Origin: Planctomycetota bacterium
Lineage (GTDB): Bacteria > Planctomycetota > Phycisphaerae > Sedimentisphaerales > Anaerohalosphaeraceae
Length of the DNA stretch: 33,906 nucleotides
Reading direction: 5' to 3'
Assembly (NCBI GenBank): GCA_022705405.1
Contig: JAKJEN010000012.1
Location: forward strand, 309-34,214
Of the stretch, positions 8,063-15,252 are shown piece by piece; the first letter of the stretch is position 1, and each line of letters opens with the position of its first letter. The translations under genes were made by a program, and so were the position numbers. Below the pieces are notes generated by a model. It was not told where the DNA came from. It was given only the letters and a program-made list of their open reading frames with translations, and made no database searches.

Positions 8063-8722
8063 ATGAACGCGTTTTCCAGCGATGTGGATTTGCTCCGTTA
8101 TGAGCCGACCGTCTTCAAAGGAGCGACCTTTACGGGCCAGACGCTCTGTCGCGGCCATAATGGTCAGGTCTCCGGCACGGTCTTTTTGGCCTCCGGAGAA
8201 AATTTCCTAAGCAGGCAGATTCGGCCGGGGCATGTGATATACCTGTCCGACGGCGCAGGCAATATCGACGGCGTTTATGAAATCGTCAGCGTGGATGCGT
8301 CGGCGCAACTGACAATCTCGGCGCTTCGCCCCGATTCAAGCGCCCAGCCCATTTCGGTCGGAACCGCAGCCAACCTGCTTTACCGCATCGGTACCTTCGA
8401 CGCCCAGGCCGCGGATGCAGCGGAGATTCTCACTCAGATGCTCGCGATCCGACCCGGCCGACCCGACAGCCCCTACTCCGTTGCCGATCTTGTCGATGTC
8501 GGGCCCTTGCGGCCTCTTTCGACTCTGATGGTCCTGCAAAGAATTTACAGCGGATTGTATCAGAACAAAGAAACCGACGGGGTGTATCTGGCCAAGCGAG
8601 ATCAATATGAATGCCTGGCACGCCAGGCCGCCTGTCGATGTGTAATCCAAATCGACGCCGGAGCCGATGGGATTTATGAAAAGACCCTCGCCGGCGATGT
8701 CATCCGACTGATAAGAGAATGA
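8063..8722 (+). CDS. Probable head-completion/connector protein of the capsid cassette
   Basis: A 219-residue protein with no family I can name. Residues 20-110 alternate hydrophobic strands and Gly/Asp turns (GTVFLASGENFLSRQIRPGHVIYLSDGAG, YEIVSVDASAQLTISAL), giving a small beta-barrel look. The C-terminal half is helical (DAAEILTQMLAIRPGRP, PLSTLMVLQRIYSGLYQ) and includes RDQYECLARQAACRCVIQID. Position directly after the major capsid gene is where phages encode head-tail connector or head-completion proteins. The ATG at 8063 is chosen because AGAGAGGAG lies 7 nt upstream; a TTG two codons earlier also opens the frame. Function is inferred from gene order only. Confidence 0.5.
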   Translation: MNAFSSDVDLLRYEPTVFKGATFTGQTLCRGHNGQVSGTVFLASGENFLSRQIRPGHVIYLSDGAGNIDGVYEIVSVDASAQLTISALRPDSSAQPISVGTAANLLYRIGTFDAQAADAAEILTQMLAIRPGRPDSPYSVADLVDVGPLRPLSTLMVLQRIYSGLYQNKETDGVYLAKRDQYECLARQAACRCVIQIDAGADGIYEKTLAGDVIRLIRE

Positions 8723-8830
8723 TACGCCGATCATCCGCGCAAAGGATTATCGCCCCGGATGCCGATTCGAGGCAGAACTCAGACTTGCAGGCGGGCTCCC
8801 GGCCCGCCGAAAAATTGAAGGAGCCAAGAT

Positions 8831-9091
8831 ATGGAAAACAACAAACAGCAGACGGAACGCCGCATCAGCGTTTCGCTCATCCTGCAACTGGTCGCCCCGG
8901 CCGCCCTGATCCTCGGCAGCTGGATCAATCTCCAGCGGCAATTGGATCTGGTAGCCCACGATGTCAAACTGCTCTTGAACAATCAGGAAAAATTTGCCTC
9001 CCGGCTGGAGGTCCTGCAGGAAAAAATTCTCTCCCATGACTTCCAGCTGCGAGCCCTTCAATCCGGGCCGACCCCCAAGCCCTCATTTTAA
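8831..9091 (+). CDS. Small membrane protein with coiled coil (capsid cassette)
   Basis: 86 residues. A charged N-terminus (MENNKQQTERR) precedes one membrane segment (about residues 13-32, VSLILQLVAPAALILGSWI). A soluble coiled coil follows (about 33-76, LQRQLDLVAHDVKLLLNNQEKFASRLEVLQEKILSHDFQLRAL). The ribosome-binding site AAGGAG sits 9 nt before the ATG. A single helix with a coiled coil next to head genes could be a holin-like or accessory membrane protein, but no diagnostic motif is present. Its 3' end overlaps the convergent gene at 9083-9289 by 9 bp. Confidence 0.6.
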   Translation: MENNKQQTERRISVSLILQLVAPAALILGSWINLQRQLDLVAHDVKLLLNNQEKFASRLEVLQEKILSHDFQLRALQSGPTPKPSF

Positions 9092-9289
9092 AGGAGGATT
9101 GGTTTTGGTCTGCGCCGCTCCGACAGAAGTACCGCCTGCCGGCTGCATGGGCTGTCGAAGAGCCCTTCGTCGGGCGGCCTGCTGTTCTTTTTTCTTGTCC
9201 CAGATCAGATAGGCAATCCCGCCGCCCACCAGAACCAGGCCGCCAACAAGAAAAACCACCGTCAATAACAAAAGAGTACTTGTACTCAT
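9083..9289 (-). CDS. Small single-pass membrane protein, convergent overlap
   Basis: 68 residues: MSTSTLLLLTVVFLVGGLVLVGGGIAYLIW forms one strong membrane helix. A basic, probably cytoplasmic tail follows (DKKKEQQAARRRALRQPMQPAGG). It has an excellent ribosome-binding site (TAAGGAG, 7 nt before the ATG) and a promoter candidate at 9309-9337, so it is likely real although it runs opposite to the capsid cassette. No family recognised. The stop codon lies inside the last codons of the gene at 8831-9091. Confidence 0.62.
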   Translation of the reverse strand: MSTSTLLLLTVVFLVGGLVLVGGGIAYLIWDKKKEQQAARRRALRQPMQPAGGTSVGAAQTKTNPPLK

Positions 9290-9308
9290 CGCTGTCTCCT
9301 TAAAGGCG

Positions 9309-9337
9309 ATTGTAGAAAAAAAGAGTCAGAAATGCAA
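9309..9337 (-). promoter_or_regulatory. Candidate sigma-70 promoter for the small membrane protein 9083-9289
   Basis: On the minus strand, TTGCAT (9337-9332), a 17-nt spacer, then TACAAT (9314-9309). The -10 is good and the -35 weak. The predicted transcription start is about 10-15 nt before the ribosome-binding site. Confidence 0.45.
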
Positions 9338-9354
9338 GAAAAAAGGAACAAAAA

Positions 9355-9933
9355 ATGAACTGTAAGATCGGATTTTCAGTCATCGTGTTGTTTGTATGCG
9401 GATGCGGAGGGTTTCGTTTTGCCGCTACTGAGGCGCAAAAACAGAATGCCTGGCTTCATCAGCGAACGGCCCAACTGACAGCTGAACAGGCCGCAGCCGA
9501 AACTTCCTCAAAAACGCTTCAGGATCTGGCGGCTCTGTCGGCCCTGCAAAGTCAGGCATTTATTGCAGACTGCGGCCTGCCCGAGCGGGTCCCCTCGGCC
9601 GCCTCTGCGGAGCAGATTCTAAGTTCCGCCGAAGCCATTGCCCGACAGGCCCAAACCGACGGCGCTCGGCGGATCGATCCCTGGTCGGCCGCCGACGGCC
9701 TGATCGAACTGGGCATCGGACTGGCCGGACTGGTCGGCGGAATTTATGGACTCAAAGCCGCCGACTTTTTCCAACAAGCCCGCGAAAAATCAAAGGCCCT
9801 GCGAGAAATCATCACCGGCAATGAATTATTCAAGCAGATGCACGCCAAGTCGGCTCCGGCATTCAAAGAGGCCCATGAAAATCAAAGCCCGTCCACTCGA
9901 CGACTGGTCGCCGAACTGAAAAACGCAGGGTAA
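9355..9933 (+). CDS. Putative lipoprotein with internal membrane helix (end of capsid cassette)
   Basis: 192 residues. The N-terminus MNCKIGFSVIVLFVCGCGG carries a lipobox-like VCGC (Cys at residue 17), so it is probably lipidated. A coiled-coil-like, Ala/Gln-rich region follows (about residues 25-65, EAQKQNAWLHQRTAQLTAEQAAAETSS). A second hydrophobic segment at about 114-132 (GLIELGIGLAGLVGGIYGLKA) has glycine-zipper character. A charged C-terminus ends in VAELKNAG. The start is supported by AAGGAAC. Same strand as the capsid genes and separated from them only by the small antisense-oriented gene. No family recognised; a spanin-like or envelope-anchoring role is speculation from architecture. 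Confidence 0.55.
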   Translation: MNCKIGFSVIVLFVCGCGGFRFAATEAQKQNAWLHQRTAQLTAEQAAAETSSKTLQDLAALSALQSQAFIADCGLPERVPSAASAEQILSSAEAIARQAQTDGARRIDPWSAADGLIELGIGLAGLVGGIYGLKAADFFQQAREKSKALREIITGNELFKQMHAKSAPAFKEAHENQSPSTRRLVAELKNAG

Positions 9934-9992
9934 GCGCTCTCCTGCATTAACTCCGGAGACCGAATTTACGATTTACCATTCGGATTTGCTTG

Positions 9993-10021
9993 TTGACATC
10001 CGTTTCGGCCAGTCGTAAGAT
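9993..10021 (+). promoter_or_regulatory. Sigma-70 promoter for the phosphohexomutase gene
   Basis: A perfect TTGACA (9993-9998), a 17-nt spacer and TAAGAT (10016-10021). The expected start point is about 70 nt before the ATG at 10100. Confidence 0.65.
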
Positions 10022-10099
10022 ACTTTTCCGGTATGCAGAAAACCCGCGCAAAGCAAAGGACGCGGCCCAAGCGAAATTTTGATATAGGGAGACGAGGCA

Positions 10100-11479
10100 A
10101 TGAATCCTTCCATTTTTAAGGCCTATGATATTCGCGGAATTTATCCGGATCAACTGGACGAAAAGGCCGCCTGGAAAATCGGCCATGCCACGGCCCAGTT
10201 CCTCCGCTCCATGCTGCGCGGCTATGAGCGCGGCCTGTCCAACGCCCAGAGCGTGTGCGTCGGCTATGATATGCGCACGCACAGCCCGTCGCTGGCCAAG
10301 GCCCTGATTGAAGGCATGAACGCCGCCCGCACCAATGTTATCGATATCGGTATGATCGACACCCCGCAGATGTATTTCGCGATCAATCATCTGGGCACCT
10401 GCGGCGGCGTGCAGGTGACGGCTTCGCACAATCCGGCCAAGTACAACGGATTTAAAATCTCCGGTCAGCAGGCCAAGCCCATCGGCGCCGATACCGGCCT
10501 AAAAGACATCAAGCACATCGCCACGGCCCTGCTGCATACCCTCGGCCGCCCCGACGGCTCCGTCGAGCGCTGCGACCTGACCCAGGAATACAAACGCCAT
10601 GTCCTGAAGTTTCTTGAGCCCAACCGGCGATCCCTTAAGGTCGTCGTGGATGCCTCCAACGGTATGGCGGGCAAAATGGTTCCGGCCATCTTCGGCGATG
10701 TCAGCGACTTGGAACTGATCGGCATCAACCTCAAGCACAACGGAACCTTCGTTCACGATCCCAATCCGCTGATCGAAGCCAACCTGGCCCAACTGCGCCA
10801 GACCGTTCGGGACAAACAGGCCGACCTGGGCGTGTGTTTTGACGGCGACGCCGACCGGCTTATTATCATCGATGAACAGGGTCGCTCCATCGGCTGCGAC
10901 CTGCTGACCGCCCTGATGGTGCCGTATTTTCTGGCCAAGAATCCGGGCTCGGCGATTGTCTATGATCTGCGCAGCAGCCATGTCGTCCCGGAAGAGATCA
11001 TCAAACACGGAGGCACCCCCCGCCGCGAGCGGGTCGGCCATGCCTTTATGAAGAAGACCCTGCGCGACAGCCACGCCTGCTTCGGCGGCGAACTGAGCGG
11101 CCATTTCTATTACAGCGACAACTACTATGCCGACTCCGGCATGATTACTCTGGTTCATGTGCTCAACATCCTCGGCGCTGCCGACCGGCCGATGAGCCAA
11201 TTAATCGCTCCGTTGAGGCGATATCCCTCCAGCGGCGAAATCAATTTTGAGGTAGAAAACAAGACCGCCGTAATGAAGGATCTGACGCGCAAATACAGCG
11301 AAGGGCAAATAGACGATCTGGACGGCGTGACAATCCAGTTCAAGGACTGGTGGTTTAACGTGCGCCCCAGCAACACCGAGCCGCTTTTGCGATTGAATGT
11401 CGAGGCCAAAACCGAGGAAATGCTCAAAGAAAGACTGACCGAATTGAAAGACTTCCTCGGCCAGCCGGTCGACCATTGA
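10100..11479 (+). CDS. manB: Phosphomannomutase/phosphoglucomutase
   Basis: A 459-residue alpha-D-phosphohexomutase that interconverts mannose-6-P/mannose-1-P and/or glucose-6-P/glucose-1-P in the cytoplasm, supplying sugar nucleotides. Diagnostic motifs are all present: the phosphoserine loop TASHNP (Ser109), the Mg-binding loop DGDADR (248-253), the sugar-binding loop GGELSGH (329-335) and the phosphate-binding loop RPSNTEP (422-428). Length is typical of the AlgC/ManB type. The N-terminal FKAYDIRG is the classic start of this family, and GGGAGACGAGG precedes the ATG. It stands alone behind its own promoter but serves the envelope-glycan operons further along. Substrate preference (mannose versus glucose) cannot be settled from motifs. 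Confidence 0.93.
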   Translation: MNPSIFKAYDIRGIYPDQLDEKAAWKIGHATAQFLRSMLRGYERGLSNAQSVCVGYDMRTHSPSLAKALIEGMNAARTNVIDIGMIDTPQMYFAINHLGTCGGVQVTASHNPAKYNGFKISGQQAKPIGADTGLKDIKHIATALLHTLGRPDGSVERCDLTQEYKRHVLKFLEPNRRSLKVVVDASNGMAGKMVPAIFGDVSDLELIGINLKHNGTFVHDPNPLIEANLAQLRQTVRDKQADLGVCFDGDADRLIIIDEQGRSIGCDLLTALMVPYFLAKNPGSAIVYDLRSSHVVPEEIIKHGGTPRRERVGHAFMKKTLRDSHACFGGELSGHFYYSDNYYADSGMITLVHVLNILGAADRPMSQLIAPLRRYPSSGEINFEVENKTAVMKDLTRKYSEGQIDDLDGVTIQFKDWWFNVRPSNTEPLLRLNVEAKTEEMLKERLTELKDFLGQPVDH

Positions 11480-11698
11480 TCCCTGCGCAGATCAGTCAGG
11501 GTCGTCTGTTTGTAAAAAACGACAACGGGCTTTTTATTAAAAATCAAATTTGAGGCCTCTTTTTTGACCTCTGAATTCCGTAATTTGACCGTTTTTCGAC
11601 CTTATTTTATAGGCAGAAAAACATTTGATTAAAGGTGTGTTTTGTACATAATATTTTTATTTATTTGAGAACTTGGGCGAAATTTGGCTGGTTTTTCA
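11480..11698. other. AT-rich intergenic region
   Basis: No gene seen between the phosphohexomutase stop and the promoter at 11699. A short GAGGCCTC followed by six T residues (about 11552-11565) could act as a weak terminator, but its stem has no normal loop. Confidence 0.4.
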
Positions 11699-11727
11699 TT
11701 GACGGGGCCGATAACATTCGATATTAT
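11699..11727 (+). promoter_or_regulatory. Sigma-70 promoter for the pseudopilin-like gene
   Basis: TTGACG (11699-11704), a 17-nt spacer and TATTAT (11722-11727). A TATAAT three bases further on offers an alternative -10 at longer spacing. Confidence 0.6.
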
Positions 11728-11787
11728 AATGTGACCAGGGAGGGGCAGTCAGATTAGTTTTTAGTTCGACAAGACGTAGAGTCGGAA

Positions 11788-12642
11788 ATGATTCGAAACG
11801 GCGAATCCGGAGGTAAAAAGAGCATTTTGAGCCGCACCAGGCACACAGGGTTCACCCTGATGGAACTGCTGGTAGTCGTCGGGATTATTACCTTGCTTCT
11901 GGCGATTGTCCTGCCCTCTCTATACAAAGCCCAAGGCCGTGTGCGAACCGTCACCTGCCAGTCGAACCTCAAGCAATGGGGCATTTATCTGGTCATTTAC
12001 GCCAATGACAACGGCGGTTTTCTGCCGACCAACAGCCGCGACTGGCTCATTCGTGTGCAGCCGGCCGCAGACATGGCCCGAATTGCCGGCGCCGGAAAAT
12101 CGGCCTCTTCCAATGACGGGCGAAACAGCGTGGCTTGCTGTCCGACAGCTGTTAAACCTTCCTCCGACAAAGAAGGACAACCGTTTAATGCCTATACCAT
12201 TCAGGGCTATTCCTCCGAACCGCTGGCTATCGGAAGCTACGGAATCAACGGCTGGGTCTGCAATGCCCCCTCTTCGGAGACCCAAATCTACGGCGTTTCC
12301 ACGCGCAATAACTGGAGGCGGTTTGATGTGGATGAAACTCCTTCAAAAATTCCGCTGGTTCTGGACAGCATGTGGATGCGGGCATTTCCGGATAACACCA
12401 ACTTCCCTCCGGAAAAGAACGGCGATTTTGATAACTGCGACACCACCGGAGCGGGGCGGCGGCAGATGCGGCATTTCAGCATCGACCGTCATGAGGGCGG
12501 CACCAATGGAATCTTTCTGGATCTGTCCGTCCATCGAATTGGTCTGAAGAAATTATGGAAGCTCAAATGGCACCGCGGCTCCGATCTGAACGCCGCTCCG
12601 CCTATCTGGCCCGATTGGATGGCAAGTCTGGCGGACGATTGA
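11788..12642 (+). CDS. Type II secretion/prepilin-like protein (N-terminal methylation motif)
   Basis: A 284-residue protein with the prepilin cleavage/methylation motif HTG|FTLMELLVVVGIITLLLA: cleavage between Gly21 and Phe22, Glu at mature position 5, then a hydrophobic helix. The rest has a pilin-like head with SNLKQWGIYLVIYANDNGGFLP. The C-terminal part has DRHEGGTNGIFLDLSVHRI, which resembles the H-X9-DG segment common in planctomycete pseudopilin-like families, except that DL replaces DG. Such proteins are exceptionally numerous in planctomycetes and are presumed to be processed by a prepilin peptidase and assembled in the inner membrane. No other pilus or secretion gene is nearby. The ribosome-binding site is weak (GGAA). 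Confidence 0.85.
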   Translation: MIRNGESGGKKSILSRTRHTGFTLMELLVVVGIITLLLAIVLPSLYKAQGRVRTVTCQSNLKQWGIYLVIYANDNGGFLPTNSRDWLIRVQPAADMARIAGAGKSASSNDGRNSVACCPTAVKPSSDKEGQPFNAYTIQGYSSEPLAIGSYGINGWVCNAPSSETQIYGVSTRNNWRRFDVDETPSKIPLVLDSMWMRAFPDNTNFPPEKNGDFDNCDTTGAGRRQMRHFSIDRHEGGTNGIFLDLSVHRIGLKKLWKLKWHRGSDLNAAPPIWPDWMASLADD

Positions 12643-12669
12643 TCCGCGTTTTCGACCTATCCTCTTTTC

Positions 12670-12864
12670 TTATAAATTCCAGGCGCGAGCAAACGCCGCA
12701 AAACTTCGATCATAGGTCTTTTCTGCATCGGACGGAAAACAGCAGGCGGGCAGTTGTCGGCTTTTGAGATGACTTTGCAGGCAGTCGCAGCAGATCCCTT
12801 TGTTGCTGCATCCCGGATACGAACAATTGCAAAACTTCAGATTCCTGTCTTTCTTGCACTCCAT
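12670..12864 (-). CDS. DUF6485 family small cysteine-rich protein
   Basis: 64 residues beginning MECKKDRNLKFCNCSYPGCSNKGICCDCLQSHL. It has nine cysteines overall, with CNC, CSYPGC, CCDC and CC, followed by FPSDAEKTYDRSFAAFAR. This matches the small DUF6485 family, probably a zinc- or metal-binding protein; its function is unknown. The start at 12864 (not eight codons earlier) is set by GGAGG 6 nt upstream. It follows murA by 33 bp on the same strand, so it is probably the second gene of that transcript. Confidence 0.82.
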   Translation of the reverse strand: MECKKDRNLKFCNCSYPGCSNKGICCDCLQSHLKSRQLPACCFPSDAEKTYDRSFAAFARAWNL

Positions 12865-12897
12865 ACTAACCTCCAAAGAATTCATCAAAGGGAGATC

Positions 12898-14169
12898 TCA
12901 AACCGCAATTCGGCGGATTCGGGCGCCGACGGCGTTGAGCTTTTCCTCGATCTTTTCATACCCGCGGTCGATATGATACACTCGCTGAACCGTCGTGGTC
13001 CCGTGCGCTGCCATACCCGCCAGCACCAGCGCCGCAGAAGCCCGCAGATCCGAAGCCATCACCGGCGCTGCAATCAGCCGATCCACCCCCTCGACAATCA
13101 CGCTGGGGCCTTCTTTGCGCAGATGTGCCGCCATTCGATTCAGTTCCGCCACATGCATAAATCGGTCGGGAAAGATTTTTTCTGTAATCACGCTGTTGCC
13201 TTCAGCCAGCGCCAGCAGGGCCATAAACTGCGCCTGCAAATCTGTCGGGAAGCCCGGATAGGGCTGGGTGGTAATGTCGGCCGGCTTCAGTGTTCCGGCA
13301 TATCCAACCCTGCACCCGCCGGCGCTTTCTTCCACCCGGATTCCAATTTGACGAAAGCGATCCACTACCGCCAGCATCTCGTTGATCGGACAGTTACGAA
13401 TTTCAAGGGAGCTTTTTGTGATCGCCGCAGCCGCCATAAACGTGCCTGCTTCGATCCGATCTCCAATTACACGATAGCAGACCGGATTTAAGCGGCTGAC
13501 TCCTTCGATCACCAGCCGCGGCGATCCAATGCCGCGAATTTTTGCTCCCATGGCATTGAGGCAGTTGGCCAAATCGGCCACCTCCGGCTCACAGGCGGCC
13601 GATTCGATAATCGTCGTCCCTCTTGCCAGAGCCGCCGCCATCATCACATTATCCGTTCCAAGCACAGTCGTGCCAAAAGGTCCGCCAAGAAAAATCTGCG
13701 CTCCGACCAATCCTCCCGGAGGGGCCTGAGCGACAATATAGCCCTCTTCCAGATGGATCTGTGCGCCCAGCGCCCTCAGACCGCGCAGATGGATATCCAC
13801 CGGCCGATCTCCGATGGCGCATCCGCCGGGCATAGATACCCGGGCCTTGCCGAATCGAGCCAGCAGCGGCCCAAGAATGCAGATGCCGGCTCGGATTTTT
13901 CTGACGATATCATACTCGCCGACCGGATTGTTCAGCGGGCCGCTGTCAATTTGCAGCGCCGCATCCGGATCGCGGGCGACCCGGGCGCCCATGCTCTCCA
14001 GCAGCATCCCAAAGGACTGAATATCCGCCAGATAAGGCGCATTGGGAATCTTGCAGACCCCGCCGGGCAGAATCATAGCCGCCATAATCGGCAGAGCGGA
14101 GTTTTTGCTGCCGGCCACCTCGATGGTTCCGGCCAGCTGGACCGGGCCTTCAATTTCAAAAATATCCAT
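12898..14169 (-). CDS. murA: UDP-N-acetylglucosamine 1-carboxyvinyltransferase
   Basis: A 423-residue enzyme for the first committed step of peptidoglycan synthesis: transfer of enolpyruvate from PEP to UDP-GlcNAc in the cytoplasm. It shows the substrate loop GSKNSALP (Lys22, Asn23). The PEP-binding catalytic cysteine is Cys117 in PGGCAIGDRPVDIHL, so the enzyme should be fosfomycin-sensitive type (Cys, not Asp). Other family segments are GTDNVMMAAALARGTT, PGFPTDLQAQFMALLALA and RVYHIDRGYEKIEEKLNAVGARI. Length is normal. AAGGA precedes the ATG and a good promoter lies at 14202-14230. Presence of murA is informative because planctomycetes were once thought to lack peptidoglycan. Confidence 0.96.
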   Translation of the reverse strand: MDIFEIEGPVQLAGTIEVAGSKNSALPIMAAMILPGGVCKIPNAPYLADIQSFGMLLESMGARVARDPDAALQIDSGPLNNPVGEYDIVRKIRAGICILGPLLARFGKARVSMPGGCAIGDRPVDIHLRGLRALGAQIHLEEGYIVAQAPPGGLVGAQIFLGGPFGTTVLGTDNVMMAAALARGTTIIESAACEPEVADLANCLNAMGAKIRGIGSPRLVIEGVSRLNPVCYRVIGDRIEAGTFMAAAAITKSSLEIRNCPINEMLAVVDRFRQIGIRVEESAGGCRVGYAGTLKPADITTQPYPGFPTDLQAQFMALLALAEGNSVITEKIFPDRFMHVAELNRMAAHLRKEGPSVIVEGVDRLIAAPVMASDLRASAALVLAGMAAHGTTTVQRVYHIDRGYEKIEEKLNAVGARIRRIAV

Positions 14170-14180
14170 ATTGCTTTTCC

Positions 14181-14209
14181 TTGCTAAACAGGCGTTTTTT
14201 TACTATAAC
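14181..14209 (+). promoter_or_regulatory. Candidate promoter for the CPBP protease gene
   Basis: TTGCTA (14181-14186), a 17-nt spacer and TATAAC (14204-14209). Its -10 overlaps the -10 of the divergent murA promoter. Confidence 0.5.
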
Positions 14210-14230
14210 ACGCGATCCCGAAGAAGGCAA
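14202..14230 (-). promoter_or_regulatory. Sigma-70 promoter of murA
   Basis: On the minus strand, TTGCCT (14230-14225), a 17-nt spacer, TATAGT (14207-14202). The predicted start is about 25-30 nt before the murA ATG. Confidence 0.65.
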
Positions 14231-14239
14231 TCACGGACT

Positions 14240-15139
14240 ATGGAAAGATTGGAAATGATCCGGCAGATCCTGTCCTCGGCCGCTGAATCGGCCGGCTCGT
14301 CCGATGCTGCGCCCGCGCTGCCGACCCAGGCGGCTGTCATTCTCTGGACGCTCAATGGGATCGGCATAGTTCTGCTGCTGATCTGGACGATTCGCTGGAG
14401 AGGGCGAAATCCCCTGTCCGGCTGTCCGATCCGTCGACATCGTCTGCCGCTGTGGTTTGTCCCCTCGCAATGGCTGATCTGGATGTTCGGATCCTTCCTT
14501 TTGATGACGCTCAGCAAAGCTCTGTTTAAGGGCAAAGACGACTGGCGGTTTGAAATTGCGTTGAATATAGGCGGAATGCTTTGGTATGGAATCCTATTGT
14601 GTCTGTTTCTGACCGTGGCACGGTTTGGTTTTGCCAGGGGATTAAAGGGCTTCGGTTTGAACTGGAAGACAACCGGCAAGGATCTGCCGGCCGCCGCTGT
14701 CACGCTGACGGCGGTTATGCCGCTGATCTGGGCGGCGCTTCAGATTACTCTGCTGGTCGGACAATGGCTGGTCGGCCCGGATTTTACCATGGACCAGCAC
14801 GCCTCTTTAACTGCCCTGAGCGACTTTCCGCAATGGTGGATGCGGGCAGTAATTGTCCTCCATGCGGCGCTGGTGGTTCCGCTCTTTGAGGAGACGCTGT
14901 TTCGCGGCCTGCTTCAATCTACCCTGACCGCGTATTGGGAGCGTCCCTGGCTGTCGATCCTGACCGTATCGATCTTGTTTTCGCTGATGCATCCCTATCC
15001 GACCCATCTGCCCGCCCTGCTGATCCTGTCGCTGGCTCTCGGATATGCCTATGAAAAAAGCGGCTCTCTGCAGAGGCCGATATGGATGCATATTCTTTTT
15101 AACGGAACCAACATCACGCTGGCGCTGCTTGCTTCCTGA
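14240..15139 (+). CDS. CPBP family intramembrane metalloprotease (Abi/CAAX-type)
   Basis: A 299-residue integral membrane protein. The three CPBP motifs are present: EETLFRG (217-223), FSLMH (247-251) and HILFN (284-288). These supply the glutamates, arginine and histidines of the metal-dependent active site. Hydrophobic segments lie near residues 32-51, 76-92, 110-127, 150-178, 203-215 and 237-270. Family members cleave prenylated proteins or act in self-immunity and membrane protein processing; the substrate here is unknown. ATG 14240 gives a sensible hydrophilic N-terminus and lies about 31 nt after the predicted -10; a Met at 14255 is an alternative. The longer in-frame extension into murA upstream is unlikely to be translated. 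Confidence 0.85.
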   Translation: MERLEMIRQILSSAAESAGSSDAAPALPTQAAVILWTLNGIGIVLLLIWTIRWRGRNPLSGCPIRRHRLPLWFVPSQWLIWMFGSFLLMTLSKALFKGKDDWRFEIALNIGGMLWYGILLCLFLTVARFGFARGLKGFGLNWKTTGKDLPAAAVTLTAVMPLIWAALQITLLVGQWLVGPDFTMDQHASLTALSDFPQWWMRAVIVLHAALVVPLFEETLFRGLLQSTLTAYWERPWLSILTVSILFSLMHPYPTHLPALLILSLALGYAYEKSGSLQRPIWMHILFNGTNITLALLAS

Positions 15140-15172
15140 GGACCCGCAAGAACGAGCTCGCGCGAATATCCA

Positions 15173-15202
15173 TTGACAACTGTTTGTCCCTGTCGATACA
15201 AT
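15173..15202 (+). promoter_or_regulatory. Sigma-70 promoter for the DUF2062 gene
   Basis: A perfect TTGACA (15173-15178), an 18-nt spacer and TACAAT (15197-15202), about 50 nt before the ATG at 15253. Confidence 0.68.
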
Positions 15203-15252
15203 CCGATCTGAATGGCGGCGTCTTAATTTTTCAATAAGCTCTGGAAGAAATT

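Noticed and set aside
10499..11200. Long minus-strand ORF opposite the phosphohexomutase gene
   Set aside because: Shadow frame; the plus-strand gene carries all catalytic motifs of its family.
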